A DNA stretch of 39,069 nucleotides from CAZBEJ01 sp964521305 (GCA_964521305.1 CAZFQZ010000006.1:1-39069), one strand, 5' to 3'. Positions 7,888 to 16,084 are shown, numbered from the stretch's first letter. The notes: generated from the letters alone by a model not told the origin. Made by a program: numbers and translations.

Positions 7888-9795
7888 TCATGAAAAGAAT
7901 TTAATCGGCACAACCTCAACAGTCAACTCCGTTTCATTTCCGATCCCGAAATAATGATCAGCTTTCATCGAATTACGGTCAAGAAAATGAAAAAGCTTGA
8001 ATCGTATCCGCGTTAACCAACTGGCGGACTTTTCAAGCAGAATACGCTTGTGCAACACATGAATAAGCCAATGTTTTGGGTTGATATCCAAATCAATCTG
8101 GTGATGTTTTGTCAATCCCTCAAGAATCCCTTCAACGTTGGGCTCTTCCATAAATCCAAAATTTATCTTAACCGAAGATATACTCCCTTTTTTTGCGTCT
8201 TTGTAAAAATTGATTACTTTGTAACGGTTGGAGTGGATAAAGGGATATTCCTGGTCTACATTGACCGTAAGCATGACGAGATTCTGGGGCAAGATATGAT
8301 AACGCTTCCAAAACGTTTCAAGACTCAAGGGAATATTTTGCTCTGGTTTTGTCACCCATAACGGCGTTAAAAAAATACTGGAACGGTCAAATTTCGTATG
8401 CATTGTTTGTTTTATTTTGATAAATTTATCAAGCGTCAATTTAGACAAGTCTTTATAGGTTGCATTTTCCAATTTACCTCCGGATTTCCATATCAGCATG
8501 ATACCGGCAATAATGATGGCAATTATCAACGGTACATATCCTCCCTGAAAAAGCTTCAGCATATTAGCGAAAAAAAAAGTGCTTTCAAACAATATTAGCG
8601 GAACGAATAATAATATCGAAACAAGAACTGACCATTTCCAGTATTGCTGGGAAATGAAAAACATACCCATTGTCGTTATCAGCATTACACCGGAAACAGC
8701 AAGACCATAAGCTCCTGCCAAATTGGTACTTGACTTGAACGTAAGCACTAATATGATGGTCCCGATACATAACACCCAATTTACCGTACTAATATAAATC
8801 TGGCCGTGATGCCTGTCATTCGTATGCTTAACTGTCATACGAGGGAGTAGTTCAAAGGCAATCGCTTGAGCAGTCAAGGAAAACGCTCCTGATATCAACG
8901 CCTGCGAAGCAATGATCGTCGCAACAGTAGCAATGACAACCATGGGAATCAGGAACAAATGAGGTACTATGCTATAAAAGACATTCCCTTCCATTACCTT
9001 CCCAGATGATAATAAATATGCGCCTTGGCCAAAATAACTAAGCAATAAAGACGGATAAACTAAAATAAACCATGATACCCTGATCGGTTTTTTCCCGAAA
9101 TGCCCCATATCAGCATACATTGCCTCTCCTCCGGTCATCACCAGCATGACTGCACCCATGACGAGAAAATTTTCCTTTATGCTATGGGTAAACAGAAAAC
9201 TGAATGCAAAATAAGGATTGATTGCCTTGAGAATCATCGGATACTGTATGATTTGCGCTAATCCCAGAAATCCTATGGAAATAAACCAAATAATAATCAT
9301 CGGTCCGAATATACGACCGATCTTATAAGTTCCTTTATTCTGGATAAAAAAAAGACCCGAAAGAATCGCAATAGAGATAATGGCTATATAGGGCTGGAAT
9401 GTCGACGTGACAATCTTCAACCCTTCTACTGCCGAAACAACGCTGATTGCCGGTGTAATGATTCCATCACCATATAAAAGACCTGCAGCAAAGATCAGAA
9501 GAGTAATAATGAGTATCCTATCGACAAACCGTTTCTTTGATAACAACCCATATAGGGCGAATACTCCCCCTTCGCCGTCATTGTCTGCCTTAAAAACAAT
9601 AATAATGTACTTAATACTGATGATAATTGTGAGAGACCAAAATACCAGGCTCATCGTTCCTAAAACATTACTTATATTTCTGGCAACTTCGGCATGACCA
9701 AAAAATAATTCATTGATTGCATATAATGGGGAAGTTCCGATATCGCCATAGACCACTCCCAAAGCTCCTAAAGCATGAGAAATAAAATTGGTCAT
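7888..9795 (-). CDS. kup: KUP-family potassium uptake protein
   Basis: 635 residues, a K+/H+ symporter of the KUP/HAK/KT family in the inner membrane. Seen: the N-terminal signature GVVYGDIGTSPLYA, twelve or so hydrophobic segments up to about residue 430, the conserved GGEAMYADMGHFGKKPIR stretch, and a long cytoplasmic C-terminal domain ending in ELTVEVVPIKFFS. Length and architecture are normal for the family (E. coli Kup 622 aa). It is transcribed alone from a strong promoter. No other potassium system is visible in the window. Confidence 0.96.
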   Translation of the reverse strand: MTNFISHALGALGVVYGDIGTSPLYAINELFFGHAEVARNISNVLGTMSLVFWSLTIIISIKYIIIVFKADNDGEGGVFALYGLLSKKRFVDRILIITLLIFAAGLLYGDGIITPAISVVSAVEGLKIVTSTFQPYIAIISIAILSGLFFIQNKGTYKIGRIFGPMIIIWFISIGFLGLAQIIQYPMILKAINPYFAFSFLFTHSIKENFLVMGAVMLVMTGGEAMYADMGHFGKKPIRVSWFILVYPSLLLSYFGQGAYLLSSGKVMEGNVFYSIVPHLFLIPMVVIATVATIIASQALISGAFSLTAQAIAFELLPRMTVKHTNDRHHGQIYISTVNWVLCIGTIILVLTFKSSTNLAGAYGLAVSGVMLITTMGMFFISQQYWKWSVLVSILLFVPLILFESTFFFANMLKLFQGGYVPLIIAIIIAGIMLIWKSGGKLENATYKDLSKLTLDKFIKIKQTMHTKFDRSSIFLTPLWVTKPEQNIPLSLETFWKRYHILPQNLVMLTVNVDQEYPFIHSNRYKVINFYKDAKKGSISSVKINFGFMEEPNVEGILEGLTKHHQIDLDINPKHWLIHVLHKRILLEKSASWLTRIRFKLFHFLDRNSMKADHYFGIGNETELTVEVVPIKFFS

Positions 9796-9822
9796 TGACT
9801 TATTGGAGTATAATAATTATGT

Positions 9823-9865
9823 GATTCTAGAATCGTAGTATAGCTTACTTTTAGAGTGTTGTCAA
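9823..9865 (-). promoter_or_regulatory. kup promoter with palindrome at the start of transcription
   Basis: TTGACA (9865-9860), a 17-nt spacer, and TATACT (9842-9837): a consensus-grade minus-strand promoter. A perfect 12-bp palindrome GATTCTAGAATC (9823-9834) covers the expected start point. That is a good position for a repressor operator; the regulator is unknown. Confidence 0.8.
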
Positions 9866-9931
9866 TATTTAACGACATGTCTTTTTAACAGTTCAACAAC
9901 CTCTTCCTTCTCCAAAACAATTATAACCTCA

Positions 9932-10420
9932 TTACTTCGTCAATTCCAGGAATCGAAACCTATATTTCCCTGTCTGTAATTGTTTTTGGGATATGACTTT
10001 ATCGAAAGTAGAGTAGTCGGGGAAATACGTATCAGCCTCATATTTACCTTCAACCAGCGTCAAATACAGCTTATCCGCATAGGGGAGAGCTGAATCATAA
10101 ATCTGTCCCCCACCGATGACGAACACCTCTCCCCCGTTTATTGTTCCGGTTTTTATTGCATCGATAACATTTTCGAACGAATGGAAAACTAAACAATTTG
10201 GCGCCTGAAAATTTTTATCGTGAGTGATAATAATATTCGTACGGTTTGGTAAAGGCTTTCCGATTGATTCATAGGTTTTCCTGCCCATAATTACCGCATG
10301 ATTCTGCGTTAATTGTTTGAAGCGTTTCAAATCCTCCGGAATATACCACAGAAGTTTGTTGTTTCTCCCCAATTCCCTATTCGGACCGATCGCGGCAATG
10401 ATTGATAGTTTAGTTTTCAT
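9932..10420 (-). CDS. folA: Dihydrofolate reductase
   Basis: 162 residues; NADPH-dependent reduction of dihydrofolate to tetrahydrofolate, needed after every thymidylate synthase turnover. Seen: SIIAAIGPNRELGRNNKLLW, with the catalytic acid expected in YIPEDLKRFK; VIMGRKTYESIGKPLPNR (NADPH binding); and FVIGGGQIYDSALPYADKLY. Normal length. It lies 8 bp downstream of thyA, so the two are one operon, an arrangement common across bacteria. No repeat insert is seen here. Confidence 0.97.
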   Translation of the reverse strand: MKTKLSIIAAIGPNRELGRNNKLLWYIPEDLKRFKQLTQNHAVIMGRKTYESIGKPLPNRTNIIITHDKNFQAPNCLVFHSFENVIDAIKTGTINGGEVFVIGGGQIYDSALPYADKLYLTLVEGKYEADTYFPDYSTFDKVISQKQLQTGKYRFRFLELTK

Positions 10421-10428
10421 TTAGAATC

Positions 10429-11400
10429 CTATTCCAAAATATCGAATATTTTTTTCCGTTTGCCGTAATAACCGCCTGTTACACTTAATGTTGCCTTGAT
10501 AGCCTGTTGAGCATTGTAATCTTCTAGCTCGACATATTCTGGTTTGAACTGGTCAATAGTTTTGAAATCGTGATTGAATTGTATTTTCGGCAATGGATTG
10601 GGTTTTCTTTTAAGCTGTTCTTTTGCTTGCTCGATATGCATTTCATAAATATGCACGTCGCCGAACGTGTGGACAAACTCACCCGGTTTATAACCGGTCG
10701 TCTTCGCAATAATCATAGTCAAAAGAGCATAACTTGCGATATTAAACGGCACGCCTAAAAATATATCAGCGCTCCGCTGATAGAGTTGCAAGGACAATTT
10801 ACCGTCGATAACATTGAGTTGATACATGTTGTGGCAGATAGGAAAATGGGAAGTGTCCTTATAATTTGCCATGGTATACAGATATTCCGGATTCCAGGAG
10901 GTGACAATGGCATTGTGGCAGGAAGGATCCGCAACCACTTCATTGACCGCCCATTTCAACTGATCGATGGTTCTTTTAGTTCTGGTCGGCCATCTCCTCC
11001 ATAATTCGCCGTAGATCCTGGGAAGATTCCCCCATTTTTCCGCAAATTTCCTGTCCGTATGGATTTTTTCGATAAACTGATCTTTTGTGATTTGTGATTT
11101 GTGATTTGTGATTTTATATCTCCGATATGGATAATCATCCCAGATATGTACGTTATTATCCACCAGATATTTAATATTGGATTGTCCTGACAAAAACCAG
11201 TACAGTTCATGCAACACGCCTTTCCAATACACTTTTTTCGTGGTCAAAAGAGGAAATCCGTTCGAAAGGTCAAACCGGATCTGGCGTCCGAACAGGCTGT
11301 ACGAGGCGTCTTTCGTCCCCCTATCCACTTTCTTCGCGCCGTGTTCCAAGATTTCCGCCATGAGGTTCAAATACTGGTATTCGGGATGCCTGTTTTTCAT
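10429..11400 (-). CDS. thyA: Thymidylate synthase
   Basis: 323 residues; methylates dUMP to dTMP using methylene-THF. Seen: the catalytic Cys in FPICHNMYQL, the phosphate-binding RSADIFLGVPFNIASYALL, and HTFGDVHIYEMHIEQA. E. coli ThyA has 264 residues. The extra length is mostly an insert after HIWDDYPYRRYK, where a 7-nt repeat encodes ITNHKSQITK, followed by a variable segment before RIYGELWRRW. Long forms with such inserts are known in other bacteria, but the repeat here is unusual. First gene of the thyA-folA operon. The -10 box lies 9 nt before the ATG, so the mRNA has almost no leader. Confidence 0.96.
   Translation of the reverse strand: MKNRHPEYQYLNLMAEILEHGAKKVDRGTKDASYSLFGRQIRFDLSNGFPLLTTKKVYWKGVLHELYWFLSGQSNIKYLVDNNVHIWDDYPYRRYKITNHKSQITKDQFIEKIHTDRKFAEKWGNLPRIYGELWRRWPTRTKRTIDQLKWAVNEVVADPSCHNAIVTSWNPEYLYTMANYKDTSHFPICHNMYQLNVIDGKLSLQLYQRSADIFLGVPFNIASYALLTMIIAKTTGYKPGEFVHTFGDVHIYEMHIEQAKEQLKRKPNPLPKIQFNHDFKTIDQFKPEYVELEDYNAQQAIKATLSVTGGYYGKRKKIFDILE
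11087..11114 (-). repeat. Heptanucleotide repeat inside thyA
   Basis: Four perfect units of GTGATTT on the plus strand, within the coding sequence of thyA. A 7-nt unit is read in three frames in turn, giving the non-repetitive-looking peptide ITNHKSQIT and preserving the frame overall. The same word family occurs in the spacer at 13541-13640. Confidence 0.9.
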
Positions 11401-11409
11401 ATCTGCACC

Positions 11410-11439
11410 ATTGTATACTAAAAAAACTTAGGTATGCAA
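11410..11439 (-). promoter_or_regulatory. thyA-folA promoter
   Basis: TTGCAT (11439-11434), an 18-nt spacer, and TACAAT (11415-11410) on the minus strand. The thyA ATG begins 9 nt after the -10 box. Confidence 0.7.
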
Positions 11440-11456
11440 CTTTTTTTCAGTATAAA

Positions 11457-11484
11457 AAGGACGGACTTTAAAAGGTCCGTCCTT
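11457..11484 (-). terminator. Hairpin with U-tract, minus strand
   Basis: A perfect 10-bp stem (AAGGACGGAC with GTCCGTCCTT) around an 8-nt loop. On the minus strand it is followed by TTTTTATA, typical of an intrinsic terminator. It sits between the divergent thyA and serine promoters. It would stop leftward antisense transcripts from reaching thyA and insulate the two units. Confidence 0.65.
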
Positions 11485-11489
11485 CCATA

Positions 11490-11517
11490 TTGACAAATTC
11501 TACGGATTTGCTACCAT
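11490..11517 (+). promoter_or_regulatory. Promoter of the serine operon
   Basis: TTGACA (11490-11495), a 16-nt spacer, and TACCAT (11512-11517) with an extended TG at 11509-11510. The expected start of transcription falls at about 11524, immediately before the leader-peptide ATG at 11525. Confidence 0.75.
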
Positions 11518-11524
11518 GTGAGAT

Positions 11525-11599
11525 ATGAACACACGAGTAGACGTACTGAATAATTATTCTCCATCCAACTGCTCCGCCCTTTTCGGTGGGGTTGCGTAA
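11525..11599 (+). CDS. Serine-operon leader peptide (24 aa), candidate
   Basis: A 24-codon reading frame from ATG 11525 to TAA 11597-11599, too short for routine gene calling. It begins MNTRVDVL and contains NNYSPSNCSALF: three Ser codons (11558-11560, 11564-11566, 11573-11575) and one Cys codon (11570-11572) within six codons. The ATG is 7 nt after an extended -10 box, matching the leaderless pattern of this genome. It stands directly upstream of an intrinsic terminator and the serine biosynthesis genes. The inferred job is to sense charged tRNA-Ser (and perhaps tRNA-Cys) by ribosome stalling. Expression of the peptide is not shown. Confidence 0.7.
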   Translation: MNTRVDVLNNYSPSNCSALFGGVA

Positions 11600-11649
11600 T
11601 GATTTGGAGCATAGTAATGATTACGACCCGCCGAGAGGCGGGATTTTTT
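11572..11649 (+). terminator. Transcription attenuator of the serine operon
   Basis: Four segments form mutually exclusive stems. Region 1 (11572-11578) pairs with region 2 (11585-11591). Region 2 (GGTGGG, 11585-11590) can instead pair with region 3 (CCCGCC, 11627-11632) as an antiterminator. Region 3 pairs with region 4 (GGCGGG, 11637-11642) across a GAGA loop, followed by A and six T: a classic intrinsic terminator. Region 1 overlaps the last Ser codon of the leader peptide, and the peptide stop codon lies just after region 2. This is the trp/thr-type logic. serBA starts 5 nt after the T-tract. Confidence 0.78.
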
Positions 11650-11653
11650 ATAT

Positions 11654-13537
11654 ATGCAATACTTTATCATCGATTTCGACAGCACATTCATAACTTCCGA
11701 AAGCTTGGAAGAATATGCAGCCATCATACTGAATAAAAGAAAGGATAAAAATGAGATTCTAGAGAAGATAAAAAAGATCACCAAAGAAGGAATGGAAGGA
11801 AAAATTTCGTTCGAATCAAGTCTCTCTCTCCGCATGAAATTATTATCCGGCACTAAAAAAGACGTAAAAGAAACAATCAAACGGCTGTCTAAACAAGTAT
11901 CCATATCGATAAAAAGAAATAAACGGTTTTTTAAAAAGTTCAATAACCAGATCTATGTCATTTCCGGAGGATTCAGGGAATTTATCCTACCGATTGTATC
12001 CGAATACGGTATTGAGCCTAACCATATTCTGGCAAATTCGTTCGTGTTTGATACAAAAGGAAACGTAATCGGATACGATAAAAAAAATCCCCTGGCAAAA
12101 AAAAACGGCAAGGTAAATGCAGTCCGATCGCTACAACTCATCGGGGATATTTATGTAATCGGAGATGGCTACACGGACTATCAAATACTCGAAATGGGGG
12201 CCGCAAAACATTTCGTCGCGTTCACTGAAAATATAAAGCGAGAAATAGTCATACAAAAAGCGGAAACCGCAGTCGGTAGTTTTGACGAGTTCTTGTATAT
12301 CAACAGACTTCCCATGTCTCTCTCCTATCCTAAATCAAAAATCAACGTTGTATTGTTCGAACATATAGACAAAACCGCAGTCGATTTATTCAAACAGGAA
12401 GGATACGGGATCGACTATATTGAAAAACCCCTTTCGGATAGGGTTTTTTTTAATAAAATCCAACAGGCTTCGATTATCGGAATCAGATCACGGACGCAGG
12501 TAAACAAAGAATTGCTTGAGTATCCCGACAAGCTTATGACCATAGGCGCGTACTGCATCGGCACGAACCAGCTTGATCTTTCCGCATGTTCAGACAAAGG
12601 TATTCCCGTATTCAACGCGCCGTACAGTAATACCCGGAGTGTCGTAGAAATGATCATTGCTGAAATCATCATGCTGGAACGAGGCATACCGGATAAAAAT
12701 CTAAAACTTCATAACGGCGTCTGGGATAAGTCGGCCAAAGATTCACACGAGATCCGTGGCAAAAAACTCGGTATCATTGGTTACGGAAACATCGGCTCAC
12801 AGCTTTCGGTCCTTGCTGAAGCGTTGGGAATGCATGTGTATTTTTATGACTTGGCCGATAAACTTGCTCTGGGAAATGCAAAAAAGTGCAACTCCATGAA
12901 AGAGCTTCTCAGAACCTGTGATATTATCACAGTCCATGTGGACGGTAATGAAAATAATGTAAATTTAATAGATACGTCGCAATTCGAACTGATGAAACAA
13001 GACGTCCTATTCCTGAATGCGAGCCGCGGATTTGCCGTAAATATAAGAGCTCTTACGAAATTTATCCGGAACGGGAAAATAAAAGCAGCCGCAATCGACG
13101 TATTTCCTTATGAGCCAAAAAACAAATCCGAACCGTTTGTATCAGATCTGCAAAAATTTCCCAACGTCATACTGACTCCGCATATCGGAGGATCTACCGA
13201 GGAAGCGCAAAAAAACATTGCCGAATACGTAACGTTAAAAATCATCGGCTATGTTAACAGTGGTCAGACCGGTATGAGCGTCAATTTTCCGGAAATAAAT
13301 CAGCCGAAACCGAAAAATAGTCACCGACTGCTCCATATTCATCAAAACCTTCCGGGAATACTCGCCCAAATAAACGCCATTTTAGCGAAAAATCACATGA
13401 ATGTCGAAGGCCAGTATCTTAAAACCACCGAACAGATCGGATACGTCATTACGGACGTGAATAAAAAATATGATGCGAACGTTTTGAGAGAACTCAAGCA
13501 AATCCCAAATACTATTAGATTCAGGGTTTTGTATTAA
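11654..13537 (+). CDS. serB-serA: Fused phosphoserine phosphatase / D-3-phosphoglycerate dehydrogenase
   Basis: 627 residues carrying steps 3 and 1 of serine synthesis in one chain. N-terminal HAD phosphatase (about 1-215): nucleophile motif DFDST (7-11), VISGG (102-106), and GDGYTD (170-175). C-terminal SerA (about 229-627): substrate-domain GIRSRTQVN, NAD-binding GIIGYGNIG (373-381), LNASRG, AIDVFPYEP, the catalytic His in TPHIGGSTEE, and an ACT domain (about 550-627) typical of serine feedback control. Start: ATG 11654, right behind the attenuator terminator, with no good Shine-Dalgarno. serC, the missing middle step, follows after a 105-bp spacer. The fusion places first and last enzymes together; I know SerA and SerB mainly as separate proteins. 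Confidence 0.93.
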   Translation: MQYFIIDFDSTFITSESLEEYAAIILNKRKDKNEILEKIKKITKEGMEGKISFESSLSLRMKLLSGTKKDVKETIKRLSKQVSISIKRNKRFFKKFNNQIYVISGGFREFILPIVSEYGIEPNHILANSFVFDTKGNVIGYDKKNPLAKKNGKVNAVRSLQLIGDIYVIGDGYTDYQILEMGAAKHFVAFTENIKREIVIQKAETAVGSFDEFLYINRLPMSLSYPKSKINVVLFEHIDKTAVDLFKQEGYGIDYIEKPLSDRVFFNKIQQASIIGIRSRTQVNKELLEYPDKLMTIGAYCIGTNQLDLSACSDKGIPVFNAPYSNTRSVVEMIIAEIIMLERGIPDKNLKLHNGVWDKSAKDSHEIRGKKLGIIGYGNIGSQLSVLAEALGMHVYFYDLADKLALGNAKKCNSMKELLRTCDIITVHVDGNENNVNLIDTSQFELMKQDVLFLNASRGFAVNIRALTKFIRNGKIKAAAIDVFPYEPKNKSEPFVSDLQKFPNVILTPHIGGSTEEAQKNIAEYVTLKIIGYVNSGQTGMSVNFPEINQPKPKNSHRLLHIHQNLPGILAQINAILAKNHMNVEGQYLKTTEQIGYVITDVNKKYDANVLRELKQIPNTIRFRVLY

Positions 13538-13540
13538 TAA

Positions 13541-13640
13541 TTACAAATCACAAATAACAAATATCAAAATCTAAATAATTTAATTTTTAATGTATTTGTT
13601 ATTTAGTATTGATTTATCATTTGTGATTTATTATTTGATA
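13541..13640. repeat. Heptad-periodic spacer between serBA and serC
   Basis: The spacer is largely made of near-7-nt words: ACAAATC, ACAAATA and ACAAATA in the first part, then GATTTAT, CATTTGT and GATTTAT in the second. The two halves are roughly inverted relative to each other, so the transcript could fold back. No separate promoter of good quality is visible. Confidence 0.6.
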
Positions 13641-13642
13641 TT

Positions 13643-14725
13643 ATGCGCAGGATCTATATCACTCCGGGTCCCTCCCAACTCTACCCTACTTTTAAAAAGC
13701 ATATGAACGGTGCGTTGGACCATGATATAGGATCGATTTCCCACCGGAGCAACAGGTTCCGGAAAATCCATCGGCAAACGACATCAAACGTGAGAAAACT
13801 CCTTGACATTCCACTCACCCATCATATTTTTTTTCTGTCTTCCGCGCTGGAAGCGATGGAGCGCATTCTGCAAAATACCGTTATGGAATACTGTACACAT
13901 TTCGTCAATGGCGCGTTTTCGGAAAAATGGTATGAGTTCGCGAAACAACTTGGTAAAAAACCGATGAAAATTCCTGCGCCATATGGTCACGGTTTTAGCT
14001 TCAAAAATGCTATAATTCCAGTAAATACCGAGCTTATCTGCATTACCCAAAACGAAACCTCAACCGGTGTCATGATACCGATGAATGATATATACCCTGT
14101 CAAGAGGAAGAATCCTCGTACTTTAGTTGCGCTCGACATTGTTTCGTCAGCCCCCTATCCGAAAATTGATTTCAAGAAAATAGATATGGCGTTTTTTTCC
14201 GTGCAAAAAGGGTTTGGCATGCCTGCGGGAATGTGTATTTTGATAGTAAACGATCACGCAATCGAAAAATCGTTAGCTCTATCAATAAAAACACCAATAT
14301 CCACGTATCATAATTTCCCTACGCTCCTCAAAATGGCTGAAAAAAACCAAACACCTGAAACACCAAATGTTCTTTATATCCATATACTGGGCAAAATGTG
14401 CCATGATATGCTGAAAAAAGGCATAGTTAAAATTCGCAAGGAGACAGATAAAAAAGCAAAACTCTTATATGATTTCGCAGAAAATAGTGAATATTTTAAA
14501 CCATTCGTACGGGACGAAAAATTCCGTTCTCCGACAACCATCGATCTGGAATTAATAAATAAAACATCGGAAGAGGCCGTCAATAAATTAAAAGCAAAAG
14601 GATTAATCGTAGGAAAAGGATATGGTACATTCAAAAACTCTCACATTCGCATTGCCAACTTTCCTGCTCATTCTACTGAAAATATGAAATTCTTAATTAA
14701 CGAATTAAAATGCATTCATCGATAA
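13643..14725 (+). CDS. serC: Phosphoserine aminotransferase-like class V aminotransferase
   Basis: 360 residues; PLP enzyme converting 3-phosphohydroxypyruvate and glutamate to phosphoserine. Seen: the N-terminal ITPGPSQLYP, GALDHDIGSISHRS (phosphate-binding region of SerC-like enzymes), and the cofactor lysine in FFSVQKGFGMPAG preceded by VALDIVSSAPYPKID. C-terminal SHIRIANFPAHS resembles the SerC ending RASxYNA, with the expected Arg. Its place behind serBA supports SerC over other class V aminotransferases. The last 10 bp overlap the convergent vapC gene. Confidence 0.93.
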   Translation: MRRIYITPGPSQLYPTFKKHMNGALDHDIGSISHRSNRFRKIHRQTTSNVRKLLDIPLTHHIFFLSSALEAMERILQNTVMEYCTHFVNGAFSEKWYEFAKQLGKKPMKIPAPYGHGFSFKNAIIPVNTELICITQNETSTGVMIPMNDIYPVKRKNPRTLVALDIVSSAPYPKIDFKKIDMAFFSVQKGFGMPAGMCILIVNDHAIEKSLALSIKTPISTYHNFPTLLKMAEKNQTPETPNVLYIHILGKMCHDMLKKGIVKIRKETDKKAKLLYDFAENSEYFKPFVRDEKFRSPTTIDLELINKTSEEAVNKLKAKGLIVGKGYGTFKNSHIRIANFPAHSTENMKFLINELKCIHR

Positions 14726-15147
14726 TTTTTTAATAGCACTACTTTAACGCCATAAACTTTTTGTATTTGATGTTTTGGATTATCGGTGACTAAATCTGCA
14801 CTAAATTTTTTAGCAAGAGCTAAAAAGGACGCATCATAATAGGTTATTTTATTATTGTATGCAAGTTCAATAGTCAACTGTGCTAAGTCGATATCCTCAG
14901 GGATAAACTGAATCGGTAAAACATAAAAACGTTCGATTAAACGCAATAAAATTGGCAATTCCAAGTCTTTATATACCAAAGCATTCCCGATTTCATAATG
15001 GGCCAATTCGGGCATAATCAAACCAGTCCCATTTCCTTGAGTTTTTTTTATTATCAAATCCGCCTGAGTAATATGCTTCTCATTGGTCGTATAAAGCCAT
15101 TTTAAAGCAACCGATGAATCAATAACCAATATCTTATTGTTTCTCAC
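14716..15147 (-). CDS. vapC: PIN-domain toxin (VapC-type)
   Basis: 143 residues; PIN-domain ribonuclease expected to act on RNA when not held by its antitoxin. Seen acidic residues of the PIN site: Asp in LVIDSSVALKWL, Glu in MPELAHYEIGNAL, Asp in TYYDASFLALA, and Asp in LVTDNPKH. The start is GTG at 15147, directly after the TAA of the antitoxin gene, so the pair is translationally coupled. Convergent with serC, overlapping it by 10 bp. Target RNA cannot be told from the sequence. Confidence 0.9.
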   Translation of the reverse strand: MRNNKILVIDSSVALKWLYTTNEKHITQADLIIKKTQGNGTGLIMPELAHYEIGNALVYKDLELPILLRLIERFYVLPIQFIPEDIDLAQLTIELAYNNKITYYDASFLALAKKFSADLVTDNPKHQIQKVYGVKVVLLKNYR

Positions 15148-15435
15148 TTATGTTATTTTGTGGCGCTCCCTATCCTTAATGATAAATTGTGAAAGACTTA
15201 CTCTTTTTCCGTGGGCTGAAATAGCTCGAGCTTCATTAATAGCTTGCCATACTTTTTTCCAATCGATCACACTTTTTTTATCACCTTCAAAAGGCTTAAT
15301 AACCAATTCATTTTTCTGTGTCAGAATTACTGAAACTATAGATTTGGGTCTTGCCCAATCTAACATTTGACGAATTTCGTCAGGTATTGTTATCTGCCAT
15401 CTATCTCTAATAGTAGCGGTTGTATGAGTTTGCAC
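15148..15435 (-). CDS. vapB: AbrB/SpoVT-like antitoxin (VapB-type)
   Basis: 95 residues. The N-terminal swapped-hairpin DNA-binding domain is clear (ATIRDRWQITIPDEIRQMLDWARP, residues about 7-30 in part). The C-terminal half (KKSVIDWKKVWQAINEARAI) should wrap the toxin. The GTG start at 15435 is chosen because a -10 box TATTCT lies exactly 6 nt upstream, and the in-register ATG two bases before is out of frame. It likely represses its own promoter through the palindromes there. Confidence 0.9.
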   Translation of the reverse strand: MQTHTTATIRDRWQITIPDEIRQMLDWARPKSIVSVILTQKNELVIKPFEGDKKSVIDWKKVWQAINEARAISAHGKRVSLSQFIIKDRERHKIT

Positions 15436-15438
15436 ATT

Positions 15439-15470
15439 TTCAGAATATCAGAAAATCTGAAGATTGTCAA
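15439..15470 (-). promoter_or_regulatory. vapBC promoter and operator
   Basis: TTGACA (15470-15465), 17 nt, and TATTCT (15447-15442) on the minus strand. TCAGAAAATCTGA (15448-15460) is a perfect inverted repeat around 3 nt lying in the spacer. A wider pair TTCAGA (15439-15444) / TCTGAA (15456-15461) overlaps the -10. Both are good sites for autorepression by the AbrB-like antitoxin. Confidence 0.75.
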
Positions 15471-15485
15471 GGTCAATTGAAGTAA

Positions 15486-16028
15486 TTATATTTGTTTTTC
15501 CCTTTTTTTTGTAGTCACCCTGCCGCCCTGCCACTGACCTTTGTACTGGCTTCCCCCGCCATCAACCCACTCAAATTGCGCGTGCACGATACGGCAGCCC
15601 ATTTCCAGCGTAACCGGCATAGGTCCTTCGTTTTTCAGGGCAAAAGTCAATTTTCCGCAATACCCCGGCGCAACATTGCCTGTCCTCAAAATCAGCCCGC
15701 TTCGAAATGTAGTTGTACGCGGCTTGAAATTAATGGTTATATCCAACGGAGTATTCACTTTTTCTATGGTCGTTGCCAGATAATAGTCGCCTGGTTTAAT
15801 GATTTTTGCTTTCTTTTTACCCTTTTCATATGCGATAACCAGTTGCATTTTCGGGGTTTCCCGCTCGAATTCCCCCAAGAATGCCTTTCCTCCTATAATG
15901 CGGTAGAGTTCGCCGAGACGCAGATCAAATCCCGCTCCTTCCGGCGCGGTCAACTCACGCTCGGCAAGATTTTCGACGAGTTTTTTCGTTTTGACGAGCT
16001 GCAGCAGTTTTTTCGGTCCGAGTATCAT
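15486..16028 (-). CDS. dcd: dCTP deaminase / dUTPase-superfamily protein
   Basis: 180 residues of the trimeric dCTP deaminase/dUTPase fold; most likely deaminates dCTP to dUTP on the route to dUMP for ThyA. Seen: GAGFDLRLGELYRI, TTTFRSGLILRTGNVAPGYCG, LTFALKNEGPMPV, and the C-terminal QYKGQWQGGR, which resembles the lid segment of Dcd proteins (YxGxYQGQ). Whether it is mono- or bifunctional (with dUTPase) cannot be decided. It is the last gene of the folate operon, 56 bp after folK. Confidence 0.85.
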   Translation of the reverse strand: MILGPKKLLQLVKTKKLVENLAERELTAPEGAGFDLRLGELYRIIGGKAFLGEFERETPKMQLVIAYEKGKKKAKIIKPGDYYLATTIEKVNTPLDITINFKPRTTTFRSGLILRTGNVAPGYCGKLTFALKNEGPMPVTLEMGCRIVHAQFEWVDGGGSQYKGQWQGGRVTTKKREKQI

Positions 16029-16084
16029 AAAAAGTGATTTTTATTGTAATGTACTCATAGTATTTTTTCAACGACCGATGCATC

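Noticed and set aside
11525..11653. Metabolite riboswitch upstream of serBA
   Set aside because: The leader is short, fully explained by a coding frame and alternative stems, and matches no aptamer that I know (glycine, SAM, T-box).
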